NCBI RefSeq assembly: GCF_001045465.1
Contig: NZ_LFND01000006.1
Coordinates: forward strand, 186,001 to 250,000
Length of the DNA stretch: 64,000 nucleotides
Source: Chryseobacterium angstadtii
GTDB taxonomy: Bacteria; Bacteroidota; Bacteroidia; Flavobacteriales; Weeksellaceae
Reading direction: 5' to 3'
The position numbers and the translations under genes were made by a program. The notes below the pieces were generated by a model. That model was not told where the DNA came from. It saw nothing but the letters and a program-made list of their open reading frames with translations, and ran no database searches. Positions 50,457 through 59,767 of the stretch are shown one piece after another; position 1 is the first letter of the stretch, and each line of letters begins with the position of its first letter.

Positions 50457-50858
50457 ATGAAAATACAGTCCTTACAAGAATGGCAGGAAATTGTCGACAA
50501 GATCATTCCTGACTTAAAGCATAATATCCTTCTTTTAAAAGGAAATCTGGGTGCAGGAAAAACCACATTCACTCAATTTCTTCTCAAAAATCTGGGAAGT
50601 GAGGATGAAGTAAATTCTCCTACCTACTCCATTGTCAACGAATACAATTCTCCAAAAGGCAAGATCTATCATTTCGATCTTTACCGTTTAAAAAATATTG
50701 AGGAAGTATACGACATCGGCATTGAAGAATACCTTGACAATGCCTTTCTGTGCATCATAGAATGGCCGGAAGTATACGAAGAAGAACTCTACGGACTCAA
50801 GTACCACACAATGAGCATTGTGAATACAGGGGATGAAAGAGAAATCTCATTCGAGTAA
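50457..50858 (+). CDS. tsaE: tRNA threonylcarbamoyladenosine biosynthesis ATPase TsaE
   Basis: P-loop protein that works with TsaB and TsaD to make t6A37 in ANN-decoding tRNAs. Walker A is GNLGAGKTTF (about residues 29-38), the family stretch NSPTYSIVNEY follows and HFDLYRL and IIEWPEV are the conserved downstream motifs. 133 residues, normal. No tsaB or tsaD in the window. Precedes ald by 69 bases on the same strand. Confidence 0.95.
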   Translation: MKIQSLQEWQEIVDKIIPDLKHNILLLKGNLGAGKTTFTQFLLKNLGSEDEVNSPTYSIVNEYNSPKGKIYHFDLYRLKNIEEVYDIGIEEYLDNAFLCIIEWPEVYEEELYGLKYHTMSIVNTGDEREISFE

Positions 50859-50927
50859 ATATTATGTATCTTTGCTTATAAATTCAGTTATAAAACAACA
50901 ACCTGTAAGACATAATTTATTTAAAGA

Positions 50928-52121
50928 ATGAGTACTACAAATATTTTTACTCCTTTTACTGAAGAAGAATTGATGCCGAAAGAAGAAAAGTTGGAGGTTA
51001 TTAAGAAAGGAAAACAATTCAGCATTGGGATTCCTAAAGAAACCTGTCTTAATGAGAGGAGAACCTGCATTACTCCGGACGCAGTACAGGTATTGGTAGA
51101 GCACGGCCACGAGCTTATTATTGAAGCGGGTGCCGGAGAAGGTTCTTTTTTTACAGATTTACAGTATTCCGAATCCGGAGCAAAGATCACCAATGATCCT
51201 AAAGAAGCTTTCGGACAGGATCTCATTTTAAAGGTCAACCCTCCTACGGAAGAAGAGATTGAGTACATGAAACCGAATACCTATCTGGTTTCCGCACTTC
51301 AGATCAACCTGAGAGATAAAAATTACTTCCTGAAACTGGCAGAAAGAAAGATCAATGCCATTGCTTTTGAATTTATCGTTGACGAATACAAGCAGCTTGC
51401 TTTGGTAAGACTGGTCGGCGAAATAGCAGGAACCGTTTCTATTTTATATGCTTCCGAGCTTCTGGCACTTTCGAACGGTTTAATGTTGGGCGGTATCACA
51501 GGAGTAAGACCTGCCGAAGTGGTTATTTTAGGAGCAGGAATTGTGGGTGAATTTGCAACCAAAGCAGCCATTGGACTTGGAGCCAGCGTAAGGGTTTTTG
51601 ACAACTCTCTTTCAAAGCTGAGAAGACTTCATACTCTGGTAGACAGCAGAGTTCCGACTTCCATCATTGATCCGAAAGAATTAAGCAAAGCATTGAGACG
51701 TGCAGATGTAGTGATCGGCGCACTTCCAAGATTAAATATGACACCTATCGTTACCGAGGAAATGGTTGCGAAAATGAAAAAAGGCAGTGTAATCATTGAT
51801 ATCACCATAGACAACGGTAAGGTAATTGAAACTTCTGAGCTGACCACTATGGAAAATCCATATATCATCAAACACGGCGTGATTCACTGCGGACTTCCGA
51901 ACCTTACGTCGAGAATGCCGAGAACCACTACCAAAGCGATTTCCAATTTCTTCCTTTCCTATATTCTGAATTATGATGAAGAAGGCGGTTTCGAAAACAT
52001 GCTGATCCGCAAAAACGAAATGAAGCAGAGCCTCTATATGTATAAAGGAAGACATACCAAAAAAGTGATCTGCGACCGTTTCGGACTTACTTACCACGAT
52101 ATCAATCTTTTAATTTTCTAA
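50928..52121 (+). CDS. ald: Alanine dehydrogenase
   Basis: NAD-dependent interconversion of alanine and pyruvate plus ammonia. The AlaDH/PNT N-domain starts at IGIPKETCLNERRTCITPDA (about 33-52) with the substrate-binding Arg and Lys further on. The NAD-binding domain has VVILGAGIVGEFATKAAIGLGASVRVFD split by GxGxxG. 397 residues, slightly longer than Bacillus Ald because of a ~25-residue N-terminal extension. Its TAA stop shares one base with the next gene's ATG, so the two are translationally coupled. Confidence 0.9.
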   Translation: MSTTNIFTPFTEEELMPKEEKLEVIKKGKQFSIGIPKETCLNERRTCITPDAVQVLVEHGHELIIEAGAGEGSFFTDLQYSESGAKITNDPKEAFGQDLILKVNPPTEEEIEYMKPNTYLVSALQINLRDKNYFLKLAERKINAIAFEFIVDEYKQLALVRLVGEIAGTVSILYASELLALSNGLMLGGITGVRPAEVVILGAGIVGEFATKAAIGLGASVRVFDNSLSKLRRLHTLVDSRVPTSIIDPKELSKALRRADVVIGALPRLNMTPIVTEEMVAKMKKGSVIIDITIDNGKVIETSELTTMENPYIIKHGVIHCGLPNLTSRMPRTTTKAISNFFLSYILNYDEEGGFENMLIRKNEMKQSLYMYKGRHTKKVICDRFGLTYHDINLLIF

Positions 52122-52492
52122 TGAAAAAAATTAAATTCTTTTTAATAGGCCTTATTCCAGGGCTGATTCTCGTATTTTTTATTTTAAACAAAAAAGGAGC
52201 CAGCTGCAGCGGGTACCTTCCGAACAGCCGTGTGATTGCAGAAACCCTGTCTAAAGAATTCAAGTATTCTGAAGAGGCTAAAAATGCAATGACTACTTAT
52301 AAAATTGACGAAAAGTTTATAAAAGACAGTATCATTACGAAAGGAAAAGTAGATTTCGACAAAAGCCATGCTCAGAAAAAACCTTGTCCGGACTATGTTA
52401 TTACCTATCCGGAAAAGAATCCTTCCTATGAAATCACCTTTGAAAAGTGTGAAGAAACGGTAACGGTGAATTCTTTGAAGAAACTGAAATAA
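52121..52492 (+). CDS. Hypothetical protein coupled to ald
   Basis: 123 residues. One N-terminal hydrophobic segment (about 4-22) then a soluble domain with four Cys (CSGYLPNSR, KKPCPDY, FEKCEE), so it is exported and anchored or secreted, and may form disulfides. Start overlaps the ald stop (TAATG). No family recognised. The tight coupling to ald may reflect operon history more than a shared function. Confidence 0.65.
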   Translation: MKKIKFFLIGLIPGLILVFFILNKKGASCSGYLPNSRVIAETLSKEFKYSEEAKNAMTTYKIDEKFIKDSIITKGKVDFDKSHAQKKPCPDYVITYPEKNPSYEITFEKCEETVTVNSLKKLK

Positions 52493-52566
52493 TTAGAATT
52501 TTATTGTAAAGATTTATTTAAACATTAAGGAGTTTAGAAATTTATACTAAAAAGAAAAATTAAGAA

Positions 52567-52677
52567 TTTGACTGCGTCAAATAATAAGCAGCACGCTTAT
52601 AAAATATCTTTGATGTTTTCTTAATGGATCTTAACAGCTTAAATATCCTTAATGGTTTAATTTAAAGCTTCCACTTA
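52567..52677. repeat. Short palindrome and CTTAATGG words
   Basis: TTTGAC-TGC-GTCAAA at 52567-52581, and around 52620-52665 several CTTAATGG/TTAAATAT words like those at 16165-16225. No gene in the 52493-52727 spacer. Confidence 0.4.
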
Positions 52678-52727
52678 GCGTAACGTCGCTTGTATTCAGT
52701 ATTTAAAAAGTAACAAATCCTCATTTT

Positions 52728-53498
52728 ATGGACGGCAATTACTACATGATTCACGATTATCTGATATTCACTGGAGTATTTGCCATATTCTTCCTGCTTA
52801 CCGTCAGTATTTATCTCTTCAGCCAGAACAGCAGGATCCGGCAGAGAAATACCCGGCTCACGGAAGCAAATAAGATCATTGAACAAAAGCTGAATGAAGT
52901 TCAGCTTGAACATATCGGGACGAAACTGAACCCGCATCTTTTCAAGAATATTCTCAATTCTGTACAGTCACACGCCTACCAGACATATATGTCTCTGGAT
53001 AAGCTGGCCAACGTTCTGGATTATATTTTATACGAAAGCAACAATAAATTTGTAAGTCCGAAAGAGGAACTGAATTTCGCTTTAAGCCTTATTGAGATTA
53101 ATAAAATAAAGATTAATCCTCTTTTTGATTTCAGAATTAAATCAAGAATCAATAAATCTGATGCCATATACGAAGAAAAAGTTTTCGCTCCGCTTATTTC
53201 TGTAGATCTTATTGAAAATGCTTTTAAACACACCGATTTTCTCGCTCAGGATTCTTTTATTTCCATCCATCTGGAACTTGAAAACGGAATGTTTACCATG
53301 AAAGTAAGCAATAAAGCTTCACTAAAAAATGTTCTCGAAAAAGAAAACAGCGGCTTCGGAAGTCAGTCTCTGGATCAAAGGCTGAAAATGATCTACAATA
53401 ACCATTATCAGCTTGAAAAAAGTTCAAAAAATGGTATTTTCACAGCAGAATTAAAAATCAATTTAGGAGAATTCTATGATAAAATGCGTTATTCTTGA
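52728..53498 (+). CDS. LytS/YehU-type sensor histidine kinase
   Basis: 256 residues. One membrane helix near 8-30 (YLIFTGVFAIFFLLTVSIYL), a coiled linker, then the His_kinase domain with phospho-acceptor His in LNPHLFKNILNSVQ. The ATP-binding N box is LIENAFKHTD and the later G box GFGSQSLDQRLKMIYNN. No separate sensor domain is visible, so the signal must act through the short membrane region or a partner. The response regulator gene starts 22 bases before its stop (overlapping), so they form one transcription unit. Confidence 0.92.
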   Translation: MDGNYYMIHDYLIFTGVFAIFFLLTVSIYLFSQNSRIRQRNTRLTEANKIIEQKLNEVQLEHIGTKLNPHLFKNILNSVQSHAYQTYMSLDKLANVLDYILYESNNKFVSPKEELNFALSLIEINKIKINPLFDFRIKSRINKSDAIYEEKVFAPLISVDLIENAFKHTDFLAQDSFISIHLELENGMFTMKVSNKASLKNVLEKENSGFGSQSLDQRLKMIYNNHYQLEKSSKNGIFTAELKINLGEFYDKMRYS

Positions 53499-54186
53499 CG
53501 ATGAACTTCTGGCGATCAGCTATTTAAAACTTCTATGTGAGCAGATCGAAAACGTAGAAGTGGTAAAAGCATTTAACGACCCTAAAGTTTTCCTGAACGA
53601 AATTGAAAACATTGACTGTAATCTCTGCATTCTCGATATTGAAATGCCGGGAATGACCGGGCTTCAGGTAGCAGAGCTAATTTCAGGCTCCAAAAAAATT
53701 ATTTTCACTACCGCTTACAAAGAATATGCTGCCGAAGCTTTTGATCTGAATGTGGTAGATTATGTAAGAAAACCCATCAAAAAAGAAAGACTTATCCAGG
53801 CCTTCGAAAAAGCAAAAGCACTGGTAGATGCTCCTCACAAAAAGGATCTGATTGAATGGAATACCAATATCGGAAAAACCGTTATTTTTACAGAACAGAT
53901 TGCTTACATCAAAACTTCTGAGATCGACAGCCGTGACAAAGATATTCTCCTGAACGACGGAACTACCATTGTTCTTAAAAACCTCAGCTTTAAGACCCTT
54001 CTCGAAATGCTTCCTGCCAAAGATTTTGCCCAGGTAAACAAAAAGGAAATTATAGCCCTCGCTTCCATCAAAGTATTTTCTACCAACGAAATTATCAGTA
54101 CCATTCAGTTGGAAGGAGATAATTTTCTTAAACTTCAGATTGGAGAAGCTTATAAACATTCGTTAATGGATCTGTTTGGAAAGTAA
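53476..54186 (+). CDS. LytTR-family response regulator
   Basis: 236 residues. Receiver domain 1-115 with phospho-acceptor D54 in CILDIEMPGMTGLQVAE, TTAYKEYAAEAF and KPI (switch Thr and Lys). The DNA-binding LytTR domain (about 135-236) has IAYIKTSEIDSRDKDILLND and the FAQVNKKEIIALASIKVF region. Cognate partner of the overlapping kinase. A Kef-type antiporter follows 303 bases downstream and may be a target, which is inference from position only. Confidence 0.93.
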   Translation: MIKCVILDDELLAISYLKLLCEQIENVEVVKAFNDPKVFLNEIENIDCNLCILDIEMPGMTGLQVAELISGSKKIIFTTAYKEYAAEAFDLNVVDYVRKPIKKERLIQAFEKAKALVDAPHKKDLIEWNTNIGKTVIFTEQIAYIKTSEIDSRDKDILLNDGTTIVLKNLSFKTLLEMLPAKDFAQVNKKEIIALASIKVFSTNEIISTIQLEGDNFLKLQIGEAYKHSLMDLFGK

Positions 54187-54489
54187 ATCTTTCAGAACTT
54201 TAGGTTTTCCCTGCAGATCATTATCTTCTCTAAAATAAGGAAGAGGGAGGCCTGAAGATGGAAGTTATTGAGTCCAAAATTTAACTTGAATCTCATTTCA
54301 TCAATTTTTCAGGACTGCTAAAATTGCTAAATAGGTATTAAAGTAGATCCCGAACAGTAACTTCCGACTTCCTTCTTCCAGCTCTCAAGCTTTTTATTAC
54401 ATTTTTTAGAACATTTATTACATTTAAAAAAGAAGGGTGTTTAACATTCATATATTCTCATCAACTTTGCATTAAAATATTTAGGAATC
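54187..54489. repeat. Spacer with GGAAGATGGAAG-type words
   Basis: The 303-base spacer contains GAAGATGGAAGTTATTGAG (54256-54274) and, about 80 bases on, an approximate inverted match GTAACTTCCGACTTCCTTCT (54356-54375). No gene. Another word-like intergenic repeat family. Confidence 0.45.
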
Positions 54490-56772
54490 ATGAACTGGGG
54501 GAAATATAGAAATTTAATTTTTTACATATCAACCATCGCTTTTTTTTCATGTCTGATGTACTTCTTCATCATTGAAGGACAGACCCTGGAAATCAAGGAG
54601 AATATCGTAACAAAGACCAATACAGGATCTACCTGGGACAATTTCCAGGAATCTTTTAAAGCAAATCTTCACCATCCGCTGGCACTTCTTCTGGCACAGA
54701 TTGTCACCATTATTCTTGTCGCAAGACTCTTCGGATGGATCTGCATGAAAATAAAGCAGCCCAGCGTAATCGGGGAAATGATTGCGGGAATTGTGTTAGG
54801 GCCTTCACTGCTCGGCATGTATTTTCCGGAGTTTTCAGCCTTTCTTTTTCCTAAAGAGTCATTAGGTAACTTACAGTTTCTGAGTCAGATAGGGCTTATC
54901 CTTTTTATGTACATCGTAGGAATGGAACTCGATCTCAGTGTATTAAGAAAAAAAGCACATGATGCAGTCGTGATCAGTCATGCGAGCATTATCATTCCGT
55001 TTGCATTAGGTATTGGTTTATCTTATTTTGTCTATCAGGAATTTGCACCTGAAGGTATCCAGTTTACATCATTTGCCCTGTTTATCGCTATCTCAATGAG
55101 TATAACGGCATTTCCTGTACTGGCAAGGATTGTTCAGGAAAGAAATCTCCAGAAAACCAAGCTGGGAACCATCGTTATTACCTGTGCCGCAGCAGACGAT
55201 ATTACGGCATGGTGTATTCTTGCAGCGGTGATAGCTATTGTAAAAGCAGGTTCTTTCACCAGTTCCATCTATGTGATTATCATGGCTATTGCATATGTAT
55301 TTTTAATGATTAAGATTGTAAGGCCGTTTCTGAAGAGAATCGGGGATCTGCAGGCTGGCAAAAACACCATCAGTAAGCCGATGGTAGCCATTTTCTTCCT
55401 TACGCTGATTCTTTCCGCCTATGCCACTGAGGTGATTGGTATTCATGCTTTATTCGGAGCTTTTATGGCAGGTGCCATTATGCCTGAAAATGCAAAATTC
55501 CGTACACTTTTCATTGATAAAGTTGAAGATGTGGCTTTAGTCCTTCTTCTCCCGCTTTTCTTTGTGTTTACCGGACTTCGTACCCAAATCGGTCTCCTGA
55601 ATGACGGACACCTTTGGATGACAGCCGGATTTATCATTCTGACAGCCGTAGCAGGAAAATTCGCAGGAAGTGCCCTTACCGCAAGATTTGTAGGCATCAA
55701 CTGGAAGGAAAGCTTAACAATAGGCGCCCTGATGAATACACGAGGACTTATGGAACTTATCGTATTGAATATCGGATATGATCTGGGTGTTTTAAGTCCG
55801 GAGATCTTTGCGATGCTGGTTATTATGGCTCTATTCACAACATTTATGACAGGCCCTGCCCTTGACTTTATCAATTTTATTTTTAAATCTAAAAAAAGCA
55901 GCCAGGAAGATCTTCATGATGCTAATGGTTCCAAATACCGGGTGCTTCTTTCCTTCGATAAACCAGAATCCGGGAGTACGCTGTTAAAACTGGCTCATGA
56001 TTTCACCAATAAAATGAACGGTAATAAAAGCATTACTGCCGTGAATATTGCTCCTGTGGACGAAATGCATGCGTATGACATCAATGAATATGAAGAAGCT
56101 CAGTTCAAAAATGTGATTGAAACTTCACACGATCTGAAACTGGAAGTAACTACTCTTTTCAAAGCTTCTACAGATATTGAAAACGATCTTACCGGAATTT
56201 CAAACAAAGGAAATTATGATCTCCTTCTGATTATGCTGGGCAAATCCATGTATGAAGGAAGTTTGCTGGGCCGTCTTTTGGGATTTACCACCAAAATTAT
56301 TAACCCCGAAAAGCTTCTGAACACGGTAAAGGGTAAAGGAAATATATTCAACAACTCTCCTTTTGACGATTTTACACTTCAGATTCTTGATAAAACCAAT
56401 ATTCCCGTAGGAATCATGGTTGAGAAAGATTTTAAATCGGCCGATAAAGTATTTGTCCCGATCTTCAACCTCAGCGATTTTTATCTGCTGGAATATGCCA
56501 AAAGACTGATCAATAATAACAATTCCCAGATTATTATTCTGGATGCAGCCGGACAGATCCGCAACAATATTGAAGTCAGGGAACTCATCAGAAGTATCGA
56601 GCAGGTTGCCCCGAATCACATCACTTTATATAATGATAAAAAAATTGAGAAAGAATTTCTGAATGCCCAGGACCTGATGCTGGTAAGCAGTAAAAGCTGG
56701 AAAAACCTCATCGACAGTAAGAGTCTCTGGCTTTCTGATATTCCTTCGACATTGATTATCTCCAATCCGTAA
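54490..56772 (+). CDS. Kef-type cation:proton antiporter (CPA2 family)
   Basis: 760 residues. Residues about 60-460 hold about twelve membrane helices of the Na/H exchanger fold: KQPSVIGEMIAGIVLGPSLLG, the ion-binding Asp pair in CAAADDITAWC, and MNTRGLMELIVLNIG. After about 465 comes a ~290-residue cytoplasmic part (SKYRVLLSFDKPESGSTLLK) that looks like two universal-stress-protein-like domains, a layout known from cyanobacterial and Bacteroidota CPA2 antiporters. Probably exchanges K+ or Na+ for H+. An extra N-terminal helix (about 9-30) precedes the exchanger fold. Confidence 0.9.
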   Translation: MNWGKYRNLIFYISTIAFFSCLMYFFIIEGQTLEIKENIVTKTNTGSTWDNFQESFKANLHHPLALLLAQIVTIILVARLFGWICMKIKQPSVIGEMIAGIVLGPSLLGMYFPEFSAFLFPKESLGNLQFLSQIGLILFMYIVGMELDLSVLRKKAHDAVVISHASIIIPFALGIGLSYFVYQEFAPEGIQFTSFALFIAISMSITAFPVLARIVQERNLQKTKLGTIVITCAAADDITAWCILAAVIAIVKAGSFTSSIYVIIMAIAYVFLMIKIVRPFLKRIGDLQAGKNTISKPMVAIFFLTLILSAYATEVIGIHALFGAFMAGAIMPENAKFRTLFIDKVEDVALVLLLPLFFVFTGLRTQIGLLNDGHLWMTAGFIILTAVAGKFAGSALTARFVGINWKESLTIGALMNTRGLMELIVLNIGYDLGVLSPEIFAMLVIMALFTTFMTGPALDFINFIFKSKKSSQEDLHDANGSKYRVLLSFDKPESGSTLLKLAHDFTNKMNGNKSITAVNIAPVDEMHAYDINEYEEAQFKNVIETSHDLKLEVTTLFKASTDIENDLTGISNKGNYDLLLIMLGKSMYEGSLLGRLLGFTTKIINPEKLLNTVKGKGNIFNNSPFDDFTLQILDKTNIPVGIMVEKDFKSADKVFVPIFNLSDFYLLEYAKRLINNNNSQIIILDAAGQIRNNIEVRELIRSIEQVAPNHITLYNDKKIEKEFLNAQDLMLVSSKSWKNLIDSKSLWLSDIPSTLIISNP

Positions 56773-56929
56773 AAATCAGTCCACACAGTCCATATTTCGT
56801 TTTTGGCATTGTTAGAAAATAGATGGATAGTCTATTTCGTAAATTTAATGAATGCTGAAACGGAACTGTAGATCCGGCGGTTGAACCTTCCTGCAGAGGG
56901 GAATACTGCCGGGGAATCTGCAGACGTGT

Positions 56930-57055
56930 TGATGTGATGATTTTTTGATGTGATAATGTGATGATGAATTAATGTAACAATGTATCAATGTAACAGTTTA
57001 CCAATGATTAAATCAATTCATCATCACATTATCACATCAAAAAATCATCACATCA
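56930..57055. repeat. Perfect 41-bp inverted repeat
   Basis: Arms 56930-56970 and 57015-57055 are exact reverse complements over 41 bases, with a 44-base loop (56971-57014) made of ATGTAACAATGTATCAATGT-like words. It lies just outside the stop of the minus-strand gene (57058) and 157 bases past the antiporter stop. Confidence 0.92.
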
Positions 57056-57057
57056 TA

Positions 57058-57735
57058 TTACTTCTCATTCCTTAATTTCAGCAGTCTTTGGAACGATTCG
57101 GAAAATCTTTTCTGCTCCTCATCAATATAATCGCTGCTGAAAGGAGCTCCGCAATCTAAACTGTTGATGGTATGAATGAGTTTTCCTTTTTCAAAATAAT
57201 TTCTGTTTTCTTCTATTTCGGATTTCTCAAAATCAAAAGCTTCAGTATCATTATTTTCTTTCATGGCCTTCTCGTTGTAAAATAAAGGGCGGTTATAGGT
57301 ATATATTTTTTCAAAAACAAAAGACAACTTTCCGTTAAGCAGATAATATTCTGTAAGTACCTGTCCCATCTCTCCATACAATCTTGCTGTCATCTTTTCG
57401 AGATGTCCCTTGTTCTCGTAAAATGTAGCCTCTCCTCCTTCTGCAGATTCCCCCTCAATGTCTTTCTTTTTTACAGAGCTCCATTTTGTAATGGAATTGA
57501 TTCTTTTGAAATTAGCACGGATGGGTTTCAGCCGGTCTGTTAAGAATTCATTCACCGCAATATCTTCTGTATTGAATGATTCTTTGATTTTTATGGTATC
57601 TGCCGGCAAAAAATGTAGAGAAATAGTCAATACAGATGGTTCTATTGTAGGAAAAGCATTGTTTTTTGCCTGCGTAAAATGACCGGAAAACAGGATTATC
57701 ATTAAAAAACGAAAAAAAATATTTTTCATGATCAT
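57058..57735 (-). CDS. Secreted hypothetical protein
   Basis: 225 residues with a signal peptide (about 1-23, ends FTQAKN). The mature part is a soluble, charged protein with two repeat-like stretches (ENKGHLEKMTARLYGEMGQV and NRNYFEKGKLIHTINSLDC). The pattern of x-x-NGKL/KGKLIH hairpins suggests a small beta-rich fold like MORN/DUF-type toxin-immunity accessory proteins, but I do not recognise a family. It is transcribed away from the adjacent LysM/effector cluster, 135 bases from it. Confidence 0.65.
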   Translation of the reverse strand: MIMKNIFFRFLMIILFSGHFTQAKNNAFPTIEPSVLTISLHFLPADTIKIKESFNTEDIAVNEFLTDRLKPIRANFKRINSITKWSSVKKKDIEGESAEGGEATFYENKGHLEKMTARLYGEMGQVLTEYYLLNGKLSFVFEKIYTYNRPLFYNEKAMKENNDTEAFDFEKSEIEENRNYFEKGKLIHTINSLDCGAPFSSDYIDEEQKRFSESFQRLLKLRNEK

Positions 57736-57870
57736 TGGCTTTTAAGTGTTTTACAAATCTAGTAAATCTTTAAACACGGAAAGTTTTTATAAGCCTCATA
57801 AGAATAGGTAATTATTTTATTTGCTTTCTTCTCATAATCAGCATTATAATTTTAAAAATTCAGTACTGAA

Positions 57871-58944
57871 ATGGATTTTGAATACTGTTTTTTTATAGAT
57901 TTATCAGATAAATCACAATGTATGGAAATGGATTTTTTCGAATATAAAATCCGAAACGGAGATACGCTGCAGTCTATTTCCTCAAGACTGGGAATGACCA
58001 GTGAGGAACTTAAACTGTTCCATAATACCCGGTGCAATAAAATGGACACCTTGTGGTTTGAAAACCTGAATGGCGCTCAGTATATTCTTGTACCCGGGAA
58101 TTTTAAAACTGAGCAACAAAAGGAATCTGAAAATAAAAATATCCTGCCTCCTTCCTGTGTGCATGAATCTTTCTTCCTACCTGCTTACCATATCCGGGAA
58201 ACCTTCGAAAATCTGCTGAAAGACACTTTTGTGATAGATTATTCCGTAGAAATAGATATTCACAGAGAAAAAAATGATAACCATTATGTTCTGAAATTAA
58301 GAAAAAAGGATTTCAAAACAAACGGCCAGACACCGGATGATAAGGCAGGAAGTCTCTCGCTGGCCTGTATGGAGAGCATTATGCCAATCGAGCTTATTCT
58401 TTCTGATAACGGAAATATTGCCAGATTTGCCCATCATGCAACCATGATTAAAAAATTCAAAGAAACCCGCAAAGATCTTGAGGAATTCTTTATGGGCAAG
58501 ATTTCGGAAATGTATTTTAATGCCTTTCAGGATTATATTTCTGATAAGGAATATTTTTTCTATCAGCTCAGGTCTACCCTACTTTTTCAGACCCTATTTC
58601 CCAAAATGGACTGGTTCCGCAAAACTTCGGTTTGGTCTGAAGATTTTTACTTTATTCAAAATTCATTTCCTGTACAATGTTCTATGGAAACCGGGTATAG
58701 AGATGAAGATCAGGATTTTATCATCACCATTTTAAAGGGAAAAATCACAGATTCCTGCAGTCTTCAAGAACTGAAACGAGGGGTAAAGTTGGGTGTAACA
58801 GCTGAAGAACCGGTTTCAGGCGAAATCAGTTTTCAATACACCACCCATAAGCGAAGTAAACACCTGTCCCGGGCAGAATCATCGCTGAGTTTATGGCATG
58901 AAAACGTTCAGATTCAAAAACACACTGTCACCATAACACAATGA
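57871..58944 (+). CDS. LysM-domain protein of a secretion-effector cluster
   Basis: 357 residues as drawn. The LysM domain (about 23-70, FFEYKIRNGDTLQSISSRLG then LKLFHNTRC) is at the N-terminus; ATGs at 57922 or 57928 would place it right at the start, as in the next gene, and are equally likely starts. The remaining ~280 residues are soluble with no recognised motif and no signal peptide, so it is made in the cytoplasm. It is 4 bases upstream of the LysM/PAAR-like gene. In that company it is probably a loading adaptor or chaperone for the effector, an inference from context. Confidence 0.75.
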   Translation: MDFEYCFFIDLSDKSQCMEMDFFEYKIRNGDTLQSISSRLGMTSEELKLFHNTRCNKMDTLWFENLNGAQYILVPGNFKTEQQKESENKNILPPSCVHESFFLPAYHIRETFENLLKDTFVIDYSVEIDIHREKNDNHYVLKLRKKDFKTNGQTPDDKAGSLSLACMESIMPIELILSDNGNIARFAHHATMIKKFKETRKDLEEFFMGKISEMYFNAFQDYISDKEYFFYQLRSTLLFQTLFPKMDWFRKTSVWSEDFYFIQNSFPVQCSMETGYRDEDQDFIITILKGKITDSCSLQELKRGVKLGVTAEEPVSGEISFQYTTHKRSKHLSRAESSLSLWHENVQIQKHTVTITQ

Positions 58945-58948
58945 TCAT

Positions 58949-59764
58949 ATGAGAAAATATATTATTCAAAAAGGCGATACTTTCGGTTCCCTTGCAGAAA
59001 AATTCGGTTTGACAAATGATGGGATTTTAAAAAATTACCACAATCTCCACTGTCCTGAGGAAGATATTATGCATGAAGAACCTGTTCCCGGAAAATCAAT
59101 GCTGATCATTGAAGATCCACAGTTTGTGACAAAGGAATCTTTATCTCAGGAAAACGTCGAAGGTACGGAACCTATGTCCAATGAAAGCAGTTCTTCACCT
59201 CTAAGTAATGAACAGTCATCTGAAAACGGGAAAAAAGAACAAAAAGCCAATGAAGACGAAGAAAAAAACAGCAGCAGTTCTCCTCATGAAGGAAAATATT
59301 TCGTTATACAGAAAGGAACTGTGCAATGCAGTCAGGGCTTTCAATTTCCAAAATTAAAAGTCACCAGCCACAAAAAACACTACTGGAATGATGCTGAAGG
59401 GCAAGCTGATTATCTTGCCGTAACAGAAGACGATCTGCAATTAGATCCTGCAACAAAACCTTTCGGACAATGCAGGCTAAAACCTTCATCCGGCGGATAT
59501 CTTCCATGCACTTATGCTCCGGCAGGAAAATGGCAAAAGACCTACGAAAAAGTAAAAATAATGGGTAAAAGCTGTCTCACTGAAATTTCTGAACTGATGT
59601 GCACTACCGGCGGAAAAATCACCATCCTAAAACATGGCCAGCAAAGCGAAATCAGCAGATCCCAGATTTCCAATGCCCATACACAGGAGCAGCAGGTTTA
59701 TAATCCGGTGGTGGATTATGATGAGTTCAAAGAGGATATTAATGATCAACAATATTATGTTTAA
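58949..59764 (+). CDS. LysM plus PAAR-like (DUF4280) protein
   Basis: 271 residues. LysM at about 2-52 (KYIIQKGDTFGSLAEKFG). A Ser/Glu/Asn-rich linker runs to 112. Residues 117-215 match DUF4280, a PAAR-like fold: FVIQKGTVQCSQG, FGQCRLKPSSGGYLPCTYAPAGKW and GKSCLTEISELMCTTGGKI, with C127, C165, C177, C199 and C208 as possible metal ligands. PAAR proteins tip the type VI spike and carry effectors. The Bacteroidota T6SS subtype uses such DUF4280 proteins. It lies 3 bases before the effector gene. Confidence 0.85.
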   Translation: MRKYIIQKGDTFGSLAEKFGLTNDGILKNYHNLHCPEEDIMHEEPVPGKSMLIIEDPQFVTKESLSQENVEGTEPMSNESSSSPLSNEQSSENGKKEQKANEDEEKNSSSSPHEGKYFVIQKGTVQCSQGFQFPKLKVTSHKKHYWNDAEGQADYLAVTEDDLQLDPATKPFGQCRLKPSSGGYLPCTYAPAGKWQKTYEKVKIMGKSCLTEISELMCTTGGKITILKHGQQSEISRSQISNAHTQEQQVYNPVVDYDEFKEDINDQQYYV

Positions 59765-59767
59765 GCT

